DNA from: Nonomuraea typhae | GTDB lineage: Bacteria; Actinomycetota; Actinomycetes; Streptosporangiales; Streptosporangiaceae | Assembly: GCF_009760925.1 (NCBI RefSeq) | Contig: NZ_VRLV01000002.1 | Coordinates: forward strand, 744,001-808,000 | Direction of reading: 5' to 3' | DNA length: 64,000 nucleotides | Shown here: positions 1 through 7,010 of the stretch, piece by piece | How positions within the stretch are numbered: the stretch's first letter is position 1 | How the letters are laid out: each line of letters starts with the position of its first letter | Translations under genes and position numbers: made by a program | The notes under the pieces: model-generated | Databases searched by the model: none | Seen by the model: only the letters and a program-made list of their open reading frames with translations | Told to the model about the DNA's origin: nothing

Positions 1-375
1 TGTATTGAGCCGGTATCCGGCTGGTTCCGCGTTCTTGAGCTGGCGCACCGGGTTTTTGCCGGAAGCCGCCCGGAGCCGGGAAACGGGTGGCTGAAAGGCG
101 TGGGCGATCGAGCCGGATGGGCGAACTGTCCGGAGGCGGGTGGCGGGGCGCGCGGCCGGGTGGCGGGAAGGGGCAGGCCACGATGGGTTCGTAGCCGCTG
201 ACCTGCGATCTTCATGACGAGGGTGGCGCGGAGGGCCGAGAATGGGGAAGGTCATGCTTGTGTCGAAGCTCACCCCGGGCCTGCTTCGTTTGCGGATGAT
301 TTCCCGCGCTTCCTCCGTCACCGACCCTCGCGAAACGGTCGGCGCACCGCCGGGAGCCGCGTAGCATCATCCGGC
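1..375. other. No gene recognised at window start
   Basis: I see no convincing coding region or RNA gene here. An in-frame ATG at 214 would extend the following lipoprotein gene, but the added 54 residues look unlike a protein N-terminus and would bury its lipoprotein signal peptide, so this stretch is read as leader and upstream DNA. Confidence 0.5.
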
Positions 376-948
376 ATGGGGCTGCGTTTCACGGCATCAC
401 GCGTGCGGCGGGCCGCCGTCTGTCTGACGGCGGTCGCGATGTCGCTCGCGATGACCGGGTGCGCGCTGTTGCCTGGCCGGTCGCTGGCCAGGGACATCGG
501 TCAGCTCAACGTGACCAGTCCCGAGTTGCGCGAGGACAAGCCGCTGCCTCGCGAGTACTCCTGCAAGGGCAACCAGGGCAGTCCGCCACTGCGCTGGTCG
601 GGTGAGTCGTTGCTGGAGGCCAAGTCGATCGCGATCGTGCTGGACACTCATACCGGTTCGAATGCCGCGGTCAACTGGGTTGTGTACAACATTCCGCCCG
701 ACTGGACCGAGCTTGGGCCGAACGCCGCCGAGGCGCTGCCGGACGAGGACACCGGCCAGGCCAAAGTGACGAGCGGCAAGGTGGGTTACGAGCCGCCGTG
801 CGATGACAAGGGCACCTATCGGTTCAGCGTGTATGCGCTGGACGAGCGGGTGTCGGTCTCGGGGGGCGCCCCTCTCCCCGAGGTACTGAAGAGCATCGCG
901 GATCGGACCATCGCGCGCGGTCGCCTGACGGTGGTCAACATCGAGTGA
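376..948 (+). CDS. YbhB/YbcL-family (PEBP, Raf-kinase-inhibitor-like) lipoprotein
   Basis: This is a 190-residue phosphatidylethanolamine-binding-protein fold of the bacterial YbhB/YbcL type. Residues 1-28 are a signal peptide (Arg-rich, then hydrophobic) ending in the lipobox AMTGC, so Cys29 is probably lipidated and the protein sits on the outer face of the membrane. The PEBP body follows, with VTSPELREDKPLPREYSC near its start, the GSPPLRW segment, and WVVYNIPP in the central ligand region. The start was chosen at 376 because it places the signal peptide at the N-terminus; an upstream in-frame ATG at 214 is less likely. The ligand and cellular role of these bacterial proteins are largely unknown. 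Confidence 0.85.
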   Translation: MGLRFTASRVRRAAVCLTAVAMSLAMTGCALLPGRSLARDIGQLNVTSPELREDKPLPREYSCKGNQGSPPLRWSGESLLEAKSIAIVLDTHTGSNAAVNWVVYNIPPDWTELGPNAAEALPDEDTGQAKVTSGKVGYEPPCDDKGTYRFSVYALDERVSVSGGAPLPEVLKSIADRTIARGRLTVVNIE

Positions 949-985
949 GAGATCGAGCACTGCTGGTAGTAGTGGTTACCAATTC

Positions 986-1014
986 TTCACTTAGGGTGTG
1001 ACAACGCTCATAGT
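986..1014 (+). promoter_or_regulatory. Possible promoter for the 1132 gene
   Basis: TTCACT (986-991), a 17-base spacer and CATAGT (1009-1014) give a weak -35/-10 pair in an AT-richer patch. It would leave a leader of about 110 bases. This is a pattern match only. Confidence 0.25.
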
Positions 1015-1131
1015 GGTCCGACAGAATCAGATCCAATTGTTAGACGTCGGTGATCATAGGGGGCAGGTCGCGTCGATGGCCGCGCGATCTCACCGGCGCC
1101 ACTGGGAGGCCATGGCTTTGAGGGTGGTGCA

Positions 1132-2760
1132 ATGACCGCGGTCGTAGTCAGCTTGGTCGCTGTTGTGCTCCTCGTGCTCGTCGTCGTGGCACTGGGCATG
1201 CGTTCGATGAACCGCAGGGAGAGTTCCCTGCCGCCGGAGCGGCTGAAGGATCTGGTCGACCGGGAAGAGATGAAGCAGGCCCGTTCAACGGACGAGTTCG
1301 CGGCGCATGAGCCCCGGATGACGAACTTCAGCCCCGATTTCAGCCCGATCGACGAGGTCAAACAGCCCAGGCCGGTGCGTACCGGCCAGCGCGGCAAGCG
1401 TGGCGTCGACGAGTGGGGCAACCCGAGCTCGGATGACGAGGACGAGGAGTTCTGGGCCAACATCCGCAGCGATGCGGAGGAGGGCGGCTTCGGCGCCGGC
1501 GGCACGGTCGCGGCGCGCAAGGGAGCGTCCCGGCCGGTTGGCGCCGACCGTCCCATGGGCGCCGAGCGCCCCCTCGGCGCCGAACGTCCCGTGGGTGCCG
1601 AACGTCCCGCCGGAGCCGAGCGCCCGGTCGGTGCCCAGCGGCCCGCCGGAGCCGAGCGCCCCATGGGCGCGCCTCGCCCGGTCGAGCAGGAGGCGCCCGT
1701 CAGCGCCGCCGACCCGAACGCCACCACCGTCCAGCAGGCGCTCCCGCAGCGCGCCCCCGCCGCCAAGGCGAACCTCGCGGATCTGGTCGAGTCGACGCAG
1801 CGCATGGACGCCGTCCCCGCCGAGGCGCCCGCGCCGCCCAGCCGCTCCTCGCGCCGGGCCAAGTCCGCCCCCACGCCCGCCCCCACTCCCGCTCCCGCGC
1901 CGTCCGCCGCCGATGTGGCCGAGCAGCGCACCATGGCCTTCGCCGCCCCGACGCCGGACGTGATGAGCATCCTGGGCCCGGGCGCCCAGCAGGTAGCCCC
2001 CCCTACGCCCCCCTCCTCTCCCACGACCACGGCAACGCCCGCGCCCGCGGCCACCAGCGGCGCCTACCCCGCGACGCCCTCGGGCCAGCTGCCGCCGTCG
2101 CCCTCGTTCACCCCGTCGAACAGCCGGGCGCAGAGCCAGGCGCACGCCCACCCGGCCGGCACGAACAGCGGCGCCTTCCCCGCCGTGCCGAATGGCGCCA
2201 TTCACGGCGCCCCCACCAGTGACCCCTTCCCCGCCTACGTGAACAACGCCGAGACCTGGCAGAGCCCGGTCTCGGGCTCCTGGCCCGCCACCCCGGTCCG
2301 CGACGTGCTGGACGACCCGGCCCCGGGCACCTCGTCGGGCTCCTGGCCCGCTTTCGAGGCCGCTTACACGCCGCGGGGCAACGACTACCCGGCCTCCTAC
2401 GAGGTCCGCGCCGGGTGGGCGGTGGCCGACGACAGCGAGGTGACCGGCCCGACGCCGGCCACCGGCACGCCGACGACGCCCAGCCGCGCGGTCTCGGCGT
2501 TCGAGGCGTATGACGACGTCCTCTCGGCCCCGGCTCCGGCGGTCCCGGCCGCGCCGCCGCAGCCCGCTCCCTATCCCGCCTACGAGACGGGCGACTACGC
2601 TCCCTCCACCGGTGGCGCCGCCTGGCCGGAGCCGCCCGCGGGCAACGGCAGCTGGCCGGGCTACAGCGAGGTGTATGGGACCGAGCAGCAGCAGCCCGCC
2701 CGCCAGGGTGGACGCCGCCGGGCGCCCGAGCAGCAGGACTATCCCGACTATTACCGGTGA
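1132..2760 (+). CDS. Membrane-tethered Ala/Pro-rich low-complexity protein
   Basis: I do not recognise a family for this 542-residue protein. One N-terminal membrane segment (residues about 2-22) is followed by a basic stretch (RSMNRRES), so by the positive-inside rule the long remainder faces the cytoplasm. Residues 30-130 are moderately complex and acidic (EEFWANIRSDAEE). Residues 134-181 are eight tandem hexapeptides of the form RPxGAE, and the rest is disordered Pro/Ala/Ser/Thr sequence with recurring WPA and YPA motifs and a Tyr-rich tail. Such proteins often act as tethers or scaffolds, but nothing here proves a function. A short hairpin follows the stop codon. Confidence 0.7.
   Translation: MTAVVVSLVAVVLLVLVVVALGMRSMNRRESSLPPERLKDLVDREEMKQARSTDEFAAHEPRMTNFSPDFSPIDEVKQPRPVRTGQRGKRGVDEWGNPSSDDEDEEFWANIRSDAEEGGFGAGGTVAARKGASRPVGADRPMGAERPLGAERPVGAERPAGAERPVGAQRPAGAERPMGAPRPVEQEAPVSAADPNATTVQQALPQRAPAAKANLADLVESTQRMDAVPAEAPAPPSRSSRRAKSAPTPAPTPAPAPSAADVAEQRTMAFAAPTPDVMSILGPGAQQVAPPTPPSSPTTTATPAPAATSGAYPATPSGQLPPSPSFTPSNSRAQSQAHAHPAGTNSGAFPAVPNGAIHGAPTSDPFPAYVNNAETWQSPVSGSWPATPVRDVLDDPAPGTSSGSWPAFEAAYTPRGNDYPASYEVRAGWAVADDSEVTGPTPATGTPTTPSRAVSAFEAYDDVLSAPAPAVPAAPPQPAPYPAYETGDYAPSTGGAAWPEPPAGNGSWPGYSEVYGTEQQQPARQGGRRRAPEQQDYPDYYR
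1531..1674 (+). repeat. Eight in-frame 18-bp tandem repeats (RPxGAE)
   Basis: Codons 134-181 of the low-complexity protein consist of eight 18-base units coding RP(V/M/L/A)GA(E/D/Q/P). Third positions vary more than first and second ones, so the amino-acid pattern appears to be kept. Confidence 0.85.
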
Positions 2761-2769
2761 TCGTTAAAA

Positions 2770-2783
2770 GCCTTTCGTAAGGC
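2770..2783 (+). terminator. Weak hairpin after the low-complexity gene
   Basis: GCCTT (2770-2774) and AAGGC (2779-2783) form a five-pair stem with a TCGT loop ten bases after the stop codon. No T-tract follows, so termination is uncertain. Confidence 0.3.
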
Positions 2784-2806
2784 ATAACTCCCGGTCAGCG
2801 AGGCAT

Positions 2807-2812
2807 TAGAGT
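2807..2812 (+). promoter_or_regulatory. Putative -10 element (leaderless) for sulP-CA
   Basis: TAGAGT fits the actinobacterial TANNNT -10 pattern and ends seven bases before the ATG at 2820. No Shine-Dalgarno sequence is present, which suggests transcription starts at or next to the start codon. Confidence 0.4.
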
Positions 2813-2819
2813 CTCTCGC

Positions 2820-5024
2820 ATGATCAGGGACACTCAGAGTAGCGTGGTCGGTACTCTCCGTCATGACGTGCCCGCTTCACTGGTCGTCTTCCTCGTCGCG
2901 GTGCCTCTGTCCCTGGGCATCGCGATGGCCTCCGGAGCTCCGCTGGCCGCCGGGCTGATCGCCGCCGTCGTCGGCGGCATCGTCGCGGGCGCACTGGGCG
3001 GCTCCGCCGTACAGGTGAGCGGGCCGGCGACGGGGCTGACGCTCATCGTCGCGGATCTCGTGCAGACGTACGGCTGGCGGGCCACCTGCATGATCACGTT
3101 GCTGGCCGGGGCGGCCCAGATCGTGCTGGGCGTCTTCCGGGTGGCGCGGGCCGCGCTGGCGGTGTCACCGGCGGTCGTGCACGGCACGCTGGCCGGGGTC
3201 GGCGTGGTGATCGCGCTGTCGCAGCTGCACATCGTGCTGGGCGGCAGCCCGCAGAGCTCGGCCGTCGCCAACCTCATCGAGCTGCCGGCGCAGATCGCCG
3301 CCAAGCACAGCCACGCGGTCGCGGTCGGGGTGCTGACGATCGCGGTGCTGGCGATCTGGTCGAAGCTGCCCCGGATGATCAGGACGGTGCCGGCGCCGCT
3401 GGCCGCCCTGCTGGTGGCGGCGCTGGCCGCGTGGGCGTTCGGCTGGGACGTCACCCGGGTGGACCTGTCGGACAGCTTCACCCAGTGGGCCTTCCCGGTG
3501 CTGCCGCACGGTGACTGGCATCGGATCGTGGGCGCGGTGCTGCTCGTCGCGTTGCTGGCCGGTGTGGAGTCGCTGATGTGCTCGGTGACGACCGACGGCA
3601 TGCACGAGGGCCCGCGGGCCGACCTGGACACCGAGCTGACCGGGCAGGGCGTGGCCAACATGGTGAGCGGCGCGCTGGGCGGCCTGCCGGTGGCCGGGGG
3701 GATCGTGCGCAGCACCGCCAGCGTGCGCTCCGGCGGGCGGACCCGCTGGGCGTCGGTGCTGCACGGGTGCTGGGTGCTGGTGTTCGCGCTGGGTTTCGGC
3801 TGGTCGATTCAGCTCATCCCGATGGAGGCGCTGGCCGCGCTGCTGGTCTTCCTCGGCGTGCAGATGGTCAACCTGGGCCACGTCAGGAAGGTGCACGGCC
3901 ACGGCGAGGTGCCGGTGTACATCCTGACCATGGGCGGGGTGATCGTGCTCGGGCTGGCCGAGGGCGTGCTGCTGGGCCTCGCGCTGGCCGCGCTGCTGGC
4001 GCTGCGCCGGCTGACCTGGGTGACGATCAACGTCCGGCAGGAGGAGGACGGGCACTACCACGCGACGATCTCCGGGTCGCTGACGTTCCTGGGCGTGCCC
4101 CGGCTCACGCACGAGCTGCGCCAGATCCCGGCGGGCGCGGGCGTGGACCTGGATCTCAACATCGACTTCATGGACAACGCCGCGTTCGAGGCGATCCACT
4201 CGTGGCGGGTGGATCACGAACGGCTCGGCGGCACGGTGGACATCGACGACATCCACGACGAGTGGTATGCGATGGCGGCCTCGGGTTCGCGCATGTTCCC
4301 CGCCAAGACGCCGCTGCGGGCGCCGGACCGGTGGTGGCTGCCGTGGGCGCACCGCCGCCGGCGCGCTCCCCGGCCGGTGGTGCCGCCGCAGGGCGGGCCG
4401 TCCGGGGTCGAGTGCCAGCTGACGGCGGGCGCGCGTGAGTTCCACCGGCGTACGGCTCCGCTGGTGCAGCCCATCTTCACCGAGCTGGCCCGCAGGCAGC
4501 AGCCCTCGCACCTGTTCATCACCTGCGCCGATTCGCGGGTCGTGCCGAGCTTGATCACCGCCAGCGGCCCGGGTGACCTGTTCACCGTGCGCAACATCGG
4601 CAACCTGGTCCCGCGGCGCGGCTGCGAGCCGAACGACGACTCGGTGGTGGCCGCGATCGAGTACGCCACGCAGGTGCTGGGGGTGCGGACGATCACGGTG
4701 TGCGGGCACTCGGGCTGCGGGGCGATGGCCGGATTGCTCAGCGGCGGGGTGAACGCGGGCAGCCTGCCGGGGTTGCGCCGCTGGCTGCGGCACGGCAACC
4801 ACAGCCTGGCCCGGTTCATCGACGGCGAGAGCGACGGCACCGACAGCGGTCCGCTGGATCGGCTGTGCCGGGTCAACGTGCAGCAGCAGTTGCTCAACCT
4901 GCGGACCTACCGGCGGGTGGACGAGCAGGTGCTGGCCGGGGAGCTGGAGCTGGTCGGGTTGTACTTCGACATCGGGACCGCGCGGGTGCACCGCCTGCCA
5001 TCTACGCTTTCGGTGAAAACCTAG
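2820..5024 (+). CDS. SulP anion transporter fused to beta-carbonic anhydrase
   Basis: This 734-residue fusion probably imports bicarbonate or a related anion and interconverts it with CO2 at the inner membrane face. Residues about 15-405 are the SulP/SLC26 membrane domain with many hydrophobic helices, residues about 420-510 are a STAS domain, and residues about 535-734 are a beta-class carbonic anhydrase. The zinc ligands are visible as Cys569 (in CADSRVVPS) and His630 and Cys633 (in CGHSGCGAM), with the Asp571-Arg573 dyad intact. Fusions of this architecture are known in actinobacteria, including mycobacteria. A TANNNT element just before the ATG suggests a leaderless transcript. Confidence 0.93.
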   Translation: MIRDTQSSVVGTLRHDVPASLVVFLVAVPLSLGIAMASGAPLAAGLIAAVVGGIVAGALGGSAVQVSGPATGLTLIVADLVQTYGWRATCMITLLAGAAQIVLGVFRVARAALAVSPAVVHGTLAGVGVVIALSQLHIVLGGSPQSSAVANLIELPAQIAAKHSHAVAVGVLTIAVLAIWSKLPRMIRTVPAPLAALLVAALAAWAFGWDVTRVDLSDSFTQWAFPVLPHGDWHRIVGAVLLVALLAGVESLMCSVTTDGMHEGPRADLDTELTGQGVANMVSGALGGLPVAGGIVRSTASVRSGGRTRWASVLHGCWVLVFALGFGWSIQLIPMEALAALLVFLGVQMVNLGHVRKVHGHGEVPVYILTMGGVIVLGLAEGVLLGLALAALLALRRLTWVTINVRQEEDGHYHATISGSLTFLGVPRLTHELRQIPAGAGVDLDLNIDFMDNAAFEAIHSWRVDHERLGGTVDIDDIHDEWYAMAASGSRMFPAKTPLRAPDRWWLPWAHRRRRAPRPVVPPQGGPSGVECQLTAGAREFHRRTAPLVQPIFTELARRQQPSHLFITCADSRVVPSLITASGPGDLFTVRNIGNLVPRRGCEPNDDSVVAAIEYATQVLGVRTITVCGHSGCGAMAGLLSGGVNAGSLPGLRRWLRHGNHSLARFIDGESDGTDSGPLDRLCRVNVQQQLLNLRTYRRVDEQVLAGELELVGLYFDIGTARVHRLPSTLSVKT

Positions 5025-5059
5025 CCATATGCGCACGCTGTATGCAAGAAATGAACGGT

Positions 5060-6070
5060 ATGAAGATACTTGTCATCGGAGGTTCCGGGTTCCTTGGCCG
5101 CACCTATGTGAAGGAGGCCATGGAGAGGGGCTACCAGGTCACCACCTTCAACAGAGGCCGATCGGGCACGGACGTGCCCGGGGTCGAGGCGATCCGCGGC
5201 GACCGCGAGGTCCGCGCCGACCTGGAGCGCCTGGTCGAGGGCCGCACGTGGGACATCGTGATCGACACCTCCGGCTACGTGCCGCGCGTGGTGGGCGAGT
5301 CGGCGCGCGTCGTGTCCGGGCATGCGCCGACCTATGTGTTCGTCTCCACGATCTCCGCACTCAAGGGTTTCCCGGACGAGCCGATCAACGAGGAAAGCCC
5401 CGAGTTGTGGGACTGCGCCCCCGACGCCGAGCCGGAGGACGGCGACTACGGCACGCTGAAGGCCGGCTGTGAGCGCGCAGTCGAGCAGGGTTTCGACGGC
5501 ACCGTGCTGATCATCCAGGCGGGGCTGCTCCTGGGCCCGCACGAGAACGTGGCACGGCTGCCCTGGTGGCTGACCCGGATCTCGCGGGGCGGCCGGGTGC
5601 TCGCCCCCGGCGATCCCGGCATGCCCATGCAGCTCGTCGACGTCCGCGACGTGGTCACCTTCAGCTTCGACCAGGCCGAGAAGGGCGTCGCCGACCGGTT
5701 CGTGGTGACCGGGCCCGCGGGCAACGCCACCTATGGTGAGCTGCTCGGCTGGTGCAAGGAGGCCACCGGCTCCGACGCCGAGTTCGTGTGGGTGGCCGAC
5801 GACTTCCTGACCGAGCGCGAGGCCGGCCTGTTCGTCGAGTTGCCGCTGTGGCTGCCGGCGAGCATGGGCAGCTTCTGGACCGCCCCCACGGGCCGGGCCG
5901 AGGCCGCCGGCCTGCGCGCGCGGCCGATCGCGGAGACCGTGCGCGACACGTGGGAGTGGCTGCGGCAGATCCCCGAGGACCAGCGCGTCTACGGGACCAA
6001 GATGGTGCACGGCATGGCACCGGAGCGGGAGCGCGAGTTGCTCGCCGCGTGGGAGGCCCGTTCTGCGTAA
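5060..6070 (+). CDS. NAD-dependent epimerase/reductase family protein
   Basis: This extended short-chain dehydrogenase of about 336 residues begins with a Rossmann motif, GGSGFLG at residues 6-12. A YGTLKAGCE segment carries the Tyr-x3-Lys catalytic pair. The sequence resembles the atypical SDR group used as reductases or RNA-binding CSP41-like proteins rather than sugar epimerases, and the substrate cannot be read from it. Three in-frame ATGs (5042, 5051, 5060) lie close together without a clear ribosome-binding site. I chose 5060 because it starts directly at the MKILVIGG beta strand. The gene ends at a strong hairpin shared with the converging acetyltransferase gene. Confidence 0.8.
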   Translation: MKILVIGGSGFLGRTYVKEAMERGYQVTTFNRGRSGTDVPGVEAIRGDREVRADLERLVEGRTWDIVIDTSGYVPRVVGESARVVSGHAPTYVFVSTISALKGFPDEPINEESPELWDCAPDAEPEDGDYGTLKAGCERAVEQGFDGTVLIIQAGLLLGPHENVARLPWWLTRISRGGRVLAPGDPGMPMQLVDVRDVVTFSFDQAEKGVADRFVVTGPAGNATYGELLGWCKEATGSDAEFVWVADDFLTEREAGLFVELPLWLPASMGSFWTAPTGRAEAAGLRARPIAETVRDTWEWLRQIPEDQRVYGTKMVHGMAPERERELLAAWEARSA

Positions 6071-6134
6071 TCCTCCGCAGACGGGGGTCGTCCCGCGGTC
6101 CTAGCGTGAGGGCGTCCCGACTCCCAGGGACTCG

Positions 6135-6166
6135 GAGGGGCGGGGTTGCCGATGCCCCCGCCCCTC
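6135..6166. terminator. Bidirectional terminator hairpin
   Basis: GAGGGGCGGGG (6135-6145) pairs perfectly with CCCCGCCCCTC (6156-6166) across a ten-base loop. It lies between converging genes, so it can serve both strands. Confidence 0.7.
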
Positions 6167-6170
6167 GTTC

Positions 6171-6641
6171 CTACCGCCCGGCCAGGGCCCGCAGGGGCTC
6201 GTCGGTCAGCCGGTACACCGTCCACTCGTCCATGGGGATGGCGCCGAGGCTCTTGTAGAAGCCGATGGCCGGCTCGTTCCAGTCCAGCACCGACCACTCC
6301 AGGCGCTGGTAGCCCCGCTCCACGCAGATCGCCGCCAGCTCGGCCAGCAGCGCCCTGCCGTACCCCTCGCCGCGGTAGCGCGGACGGACGAAGAGGTCTT
6401 CCAGGTAGATGCCGTGCTTCCCCCGCCAGGTGGAGAAGTTCAGGAACCACAACGCGAACCCGGCCGCCCGCCCGTCGTGCTCGGCCACGTGCGCGAAGGC
6501 CGCCGGCCGTTCGCCGAAGAGCGCCTGGTGCAGTTGCGCCTCGGTGCTGCGTACTTCCTGGGGGGCGTTCTCGTAGTCGGCGAGTTCGCGGACCATGGCC
6601 AGGATCTCGGGGACGTCGCCGGGTGTCGCGGGTCGAATCAT
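6171..6641 (-). CDS. GNAT-family N-acetyltransferase
   Basis: This 156-residue protein has a complete GNAT fold. It opens with IRPATPGDVPEI, has the core strand IYLEDLFV, the acetyl-CoA pyrophosphate loop RPRYRGEGYGRAL and the C-terminal WNEPAIGFYKSLGA. This arrangement is typical of diamine/thialysine acetyltransferase-like members (YEDxxxxP region, ADYENAPQEV), but the substrate is not certain. The ATG at 6641 matches the family N-terminus. It diverges from the RND operon across a 369-base gap that holds the regulatory features listed separately. Confidence 0.85.
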   Translation of the reverse strand: MIRPATPGDVPEILAMVRELADYENAPQEVRSTEAQLHQALFGERPAAFAHVAEHDGRAAGFALWFLNFSTWRGKHGIYLEDLFVRPRYRGEGYGRALLAELAAICVERGYQRLEWSVLDWNEPAIGFYKSLGAIPMDEWTVYRLTDEPLRALAGR

Positions 6642-6722
6642 GCGCCTCAGGGTAGCCGGAGTCCGGATGCGGCCACATTCCGGCTGGGCGGCGCGGGCGA
6701 TTCGGACGGCGATACCGCACCC

Positions 6723-6746
6723 ATTCCTGAAACACGTTTCAGAAAT
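6723..6746. promoter_or_regulatory. Operator-like palindrome in the GNAT/RND gap
   Basis: CTGAAAC (6727-6733) and GTTTCAG (6736-6742) are perfect inverted arms separated by two bases, and ATT/AAT extend the symmetry at 6723-6725 and 6744-6746. The shape fits a TetR-type dimer site. No TetR gene is adjacent. Confidence 0.45.
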
Positions 6747-6843
6747 GTCATTATCCGGCCGTTTCTGACGTGCCGGGTTCGCGGACCGTATGCGTCCTTC
6801 GCACGCGGCGCACACGCGAGGATATGGCTTGACCAGATCTCGT

Positions 6844-6889
6844 GTCCCCTTTTCGGGGGACTTGACACGGCATAGCGGTCGCACAGAAT
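6844..6889 (+). promoter_or_regulatory. Promoter of the RND operon with G/C-tract inverted repeat
   Basis: A consensus TTGACA -35 (6862-6867), a 16-base spacer and CAGAAT (6884-6889) form the best promoter in the 369-base gap upstream of the RND operon. Immediately before it, GTCCCC (6844-6849) and GGGGAC (6856-6861) make an inverted repeat abutting the -35. G/C-tract dyads of this sort are used by CsoR/RcnR-type metal sensors, but that assignment is speculative. The predicted leader is about 115 bases and shows no other feature. Confidence 0.5.
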
Positions 6890-7010
6890 TGCGATTGCAA
6901 GCCGTGAGGGGGCGTACAGGGGGTCTGTGCGGGTTTATGTGGTGAGCGATTTTTTTCGTAGTGCGTCAAATACCGCGGTAACCCGTCACAGGAAAAGGGG
7001 GCATCCCGCG

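Noticed and set aside
1531..1674. Regular repeats as a possible CRISPR array
   Set aside because: Units are 18 bp, contiguous, in frame and without spacers, so they are protein-coding repeats.
1008..2054. Leftward frame with regular APxGRS repeats
   Set aside because: The repeats are the antisense of the 18-bp RPxGAE repeats in the plus-strand gene, which has the better start and membrane anchor.
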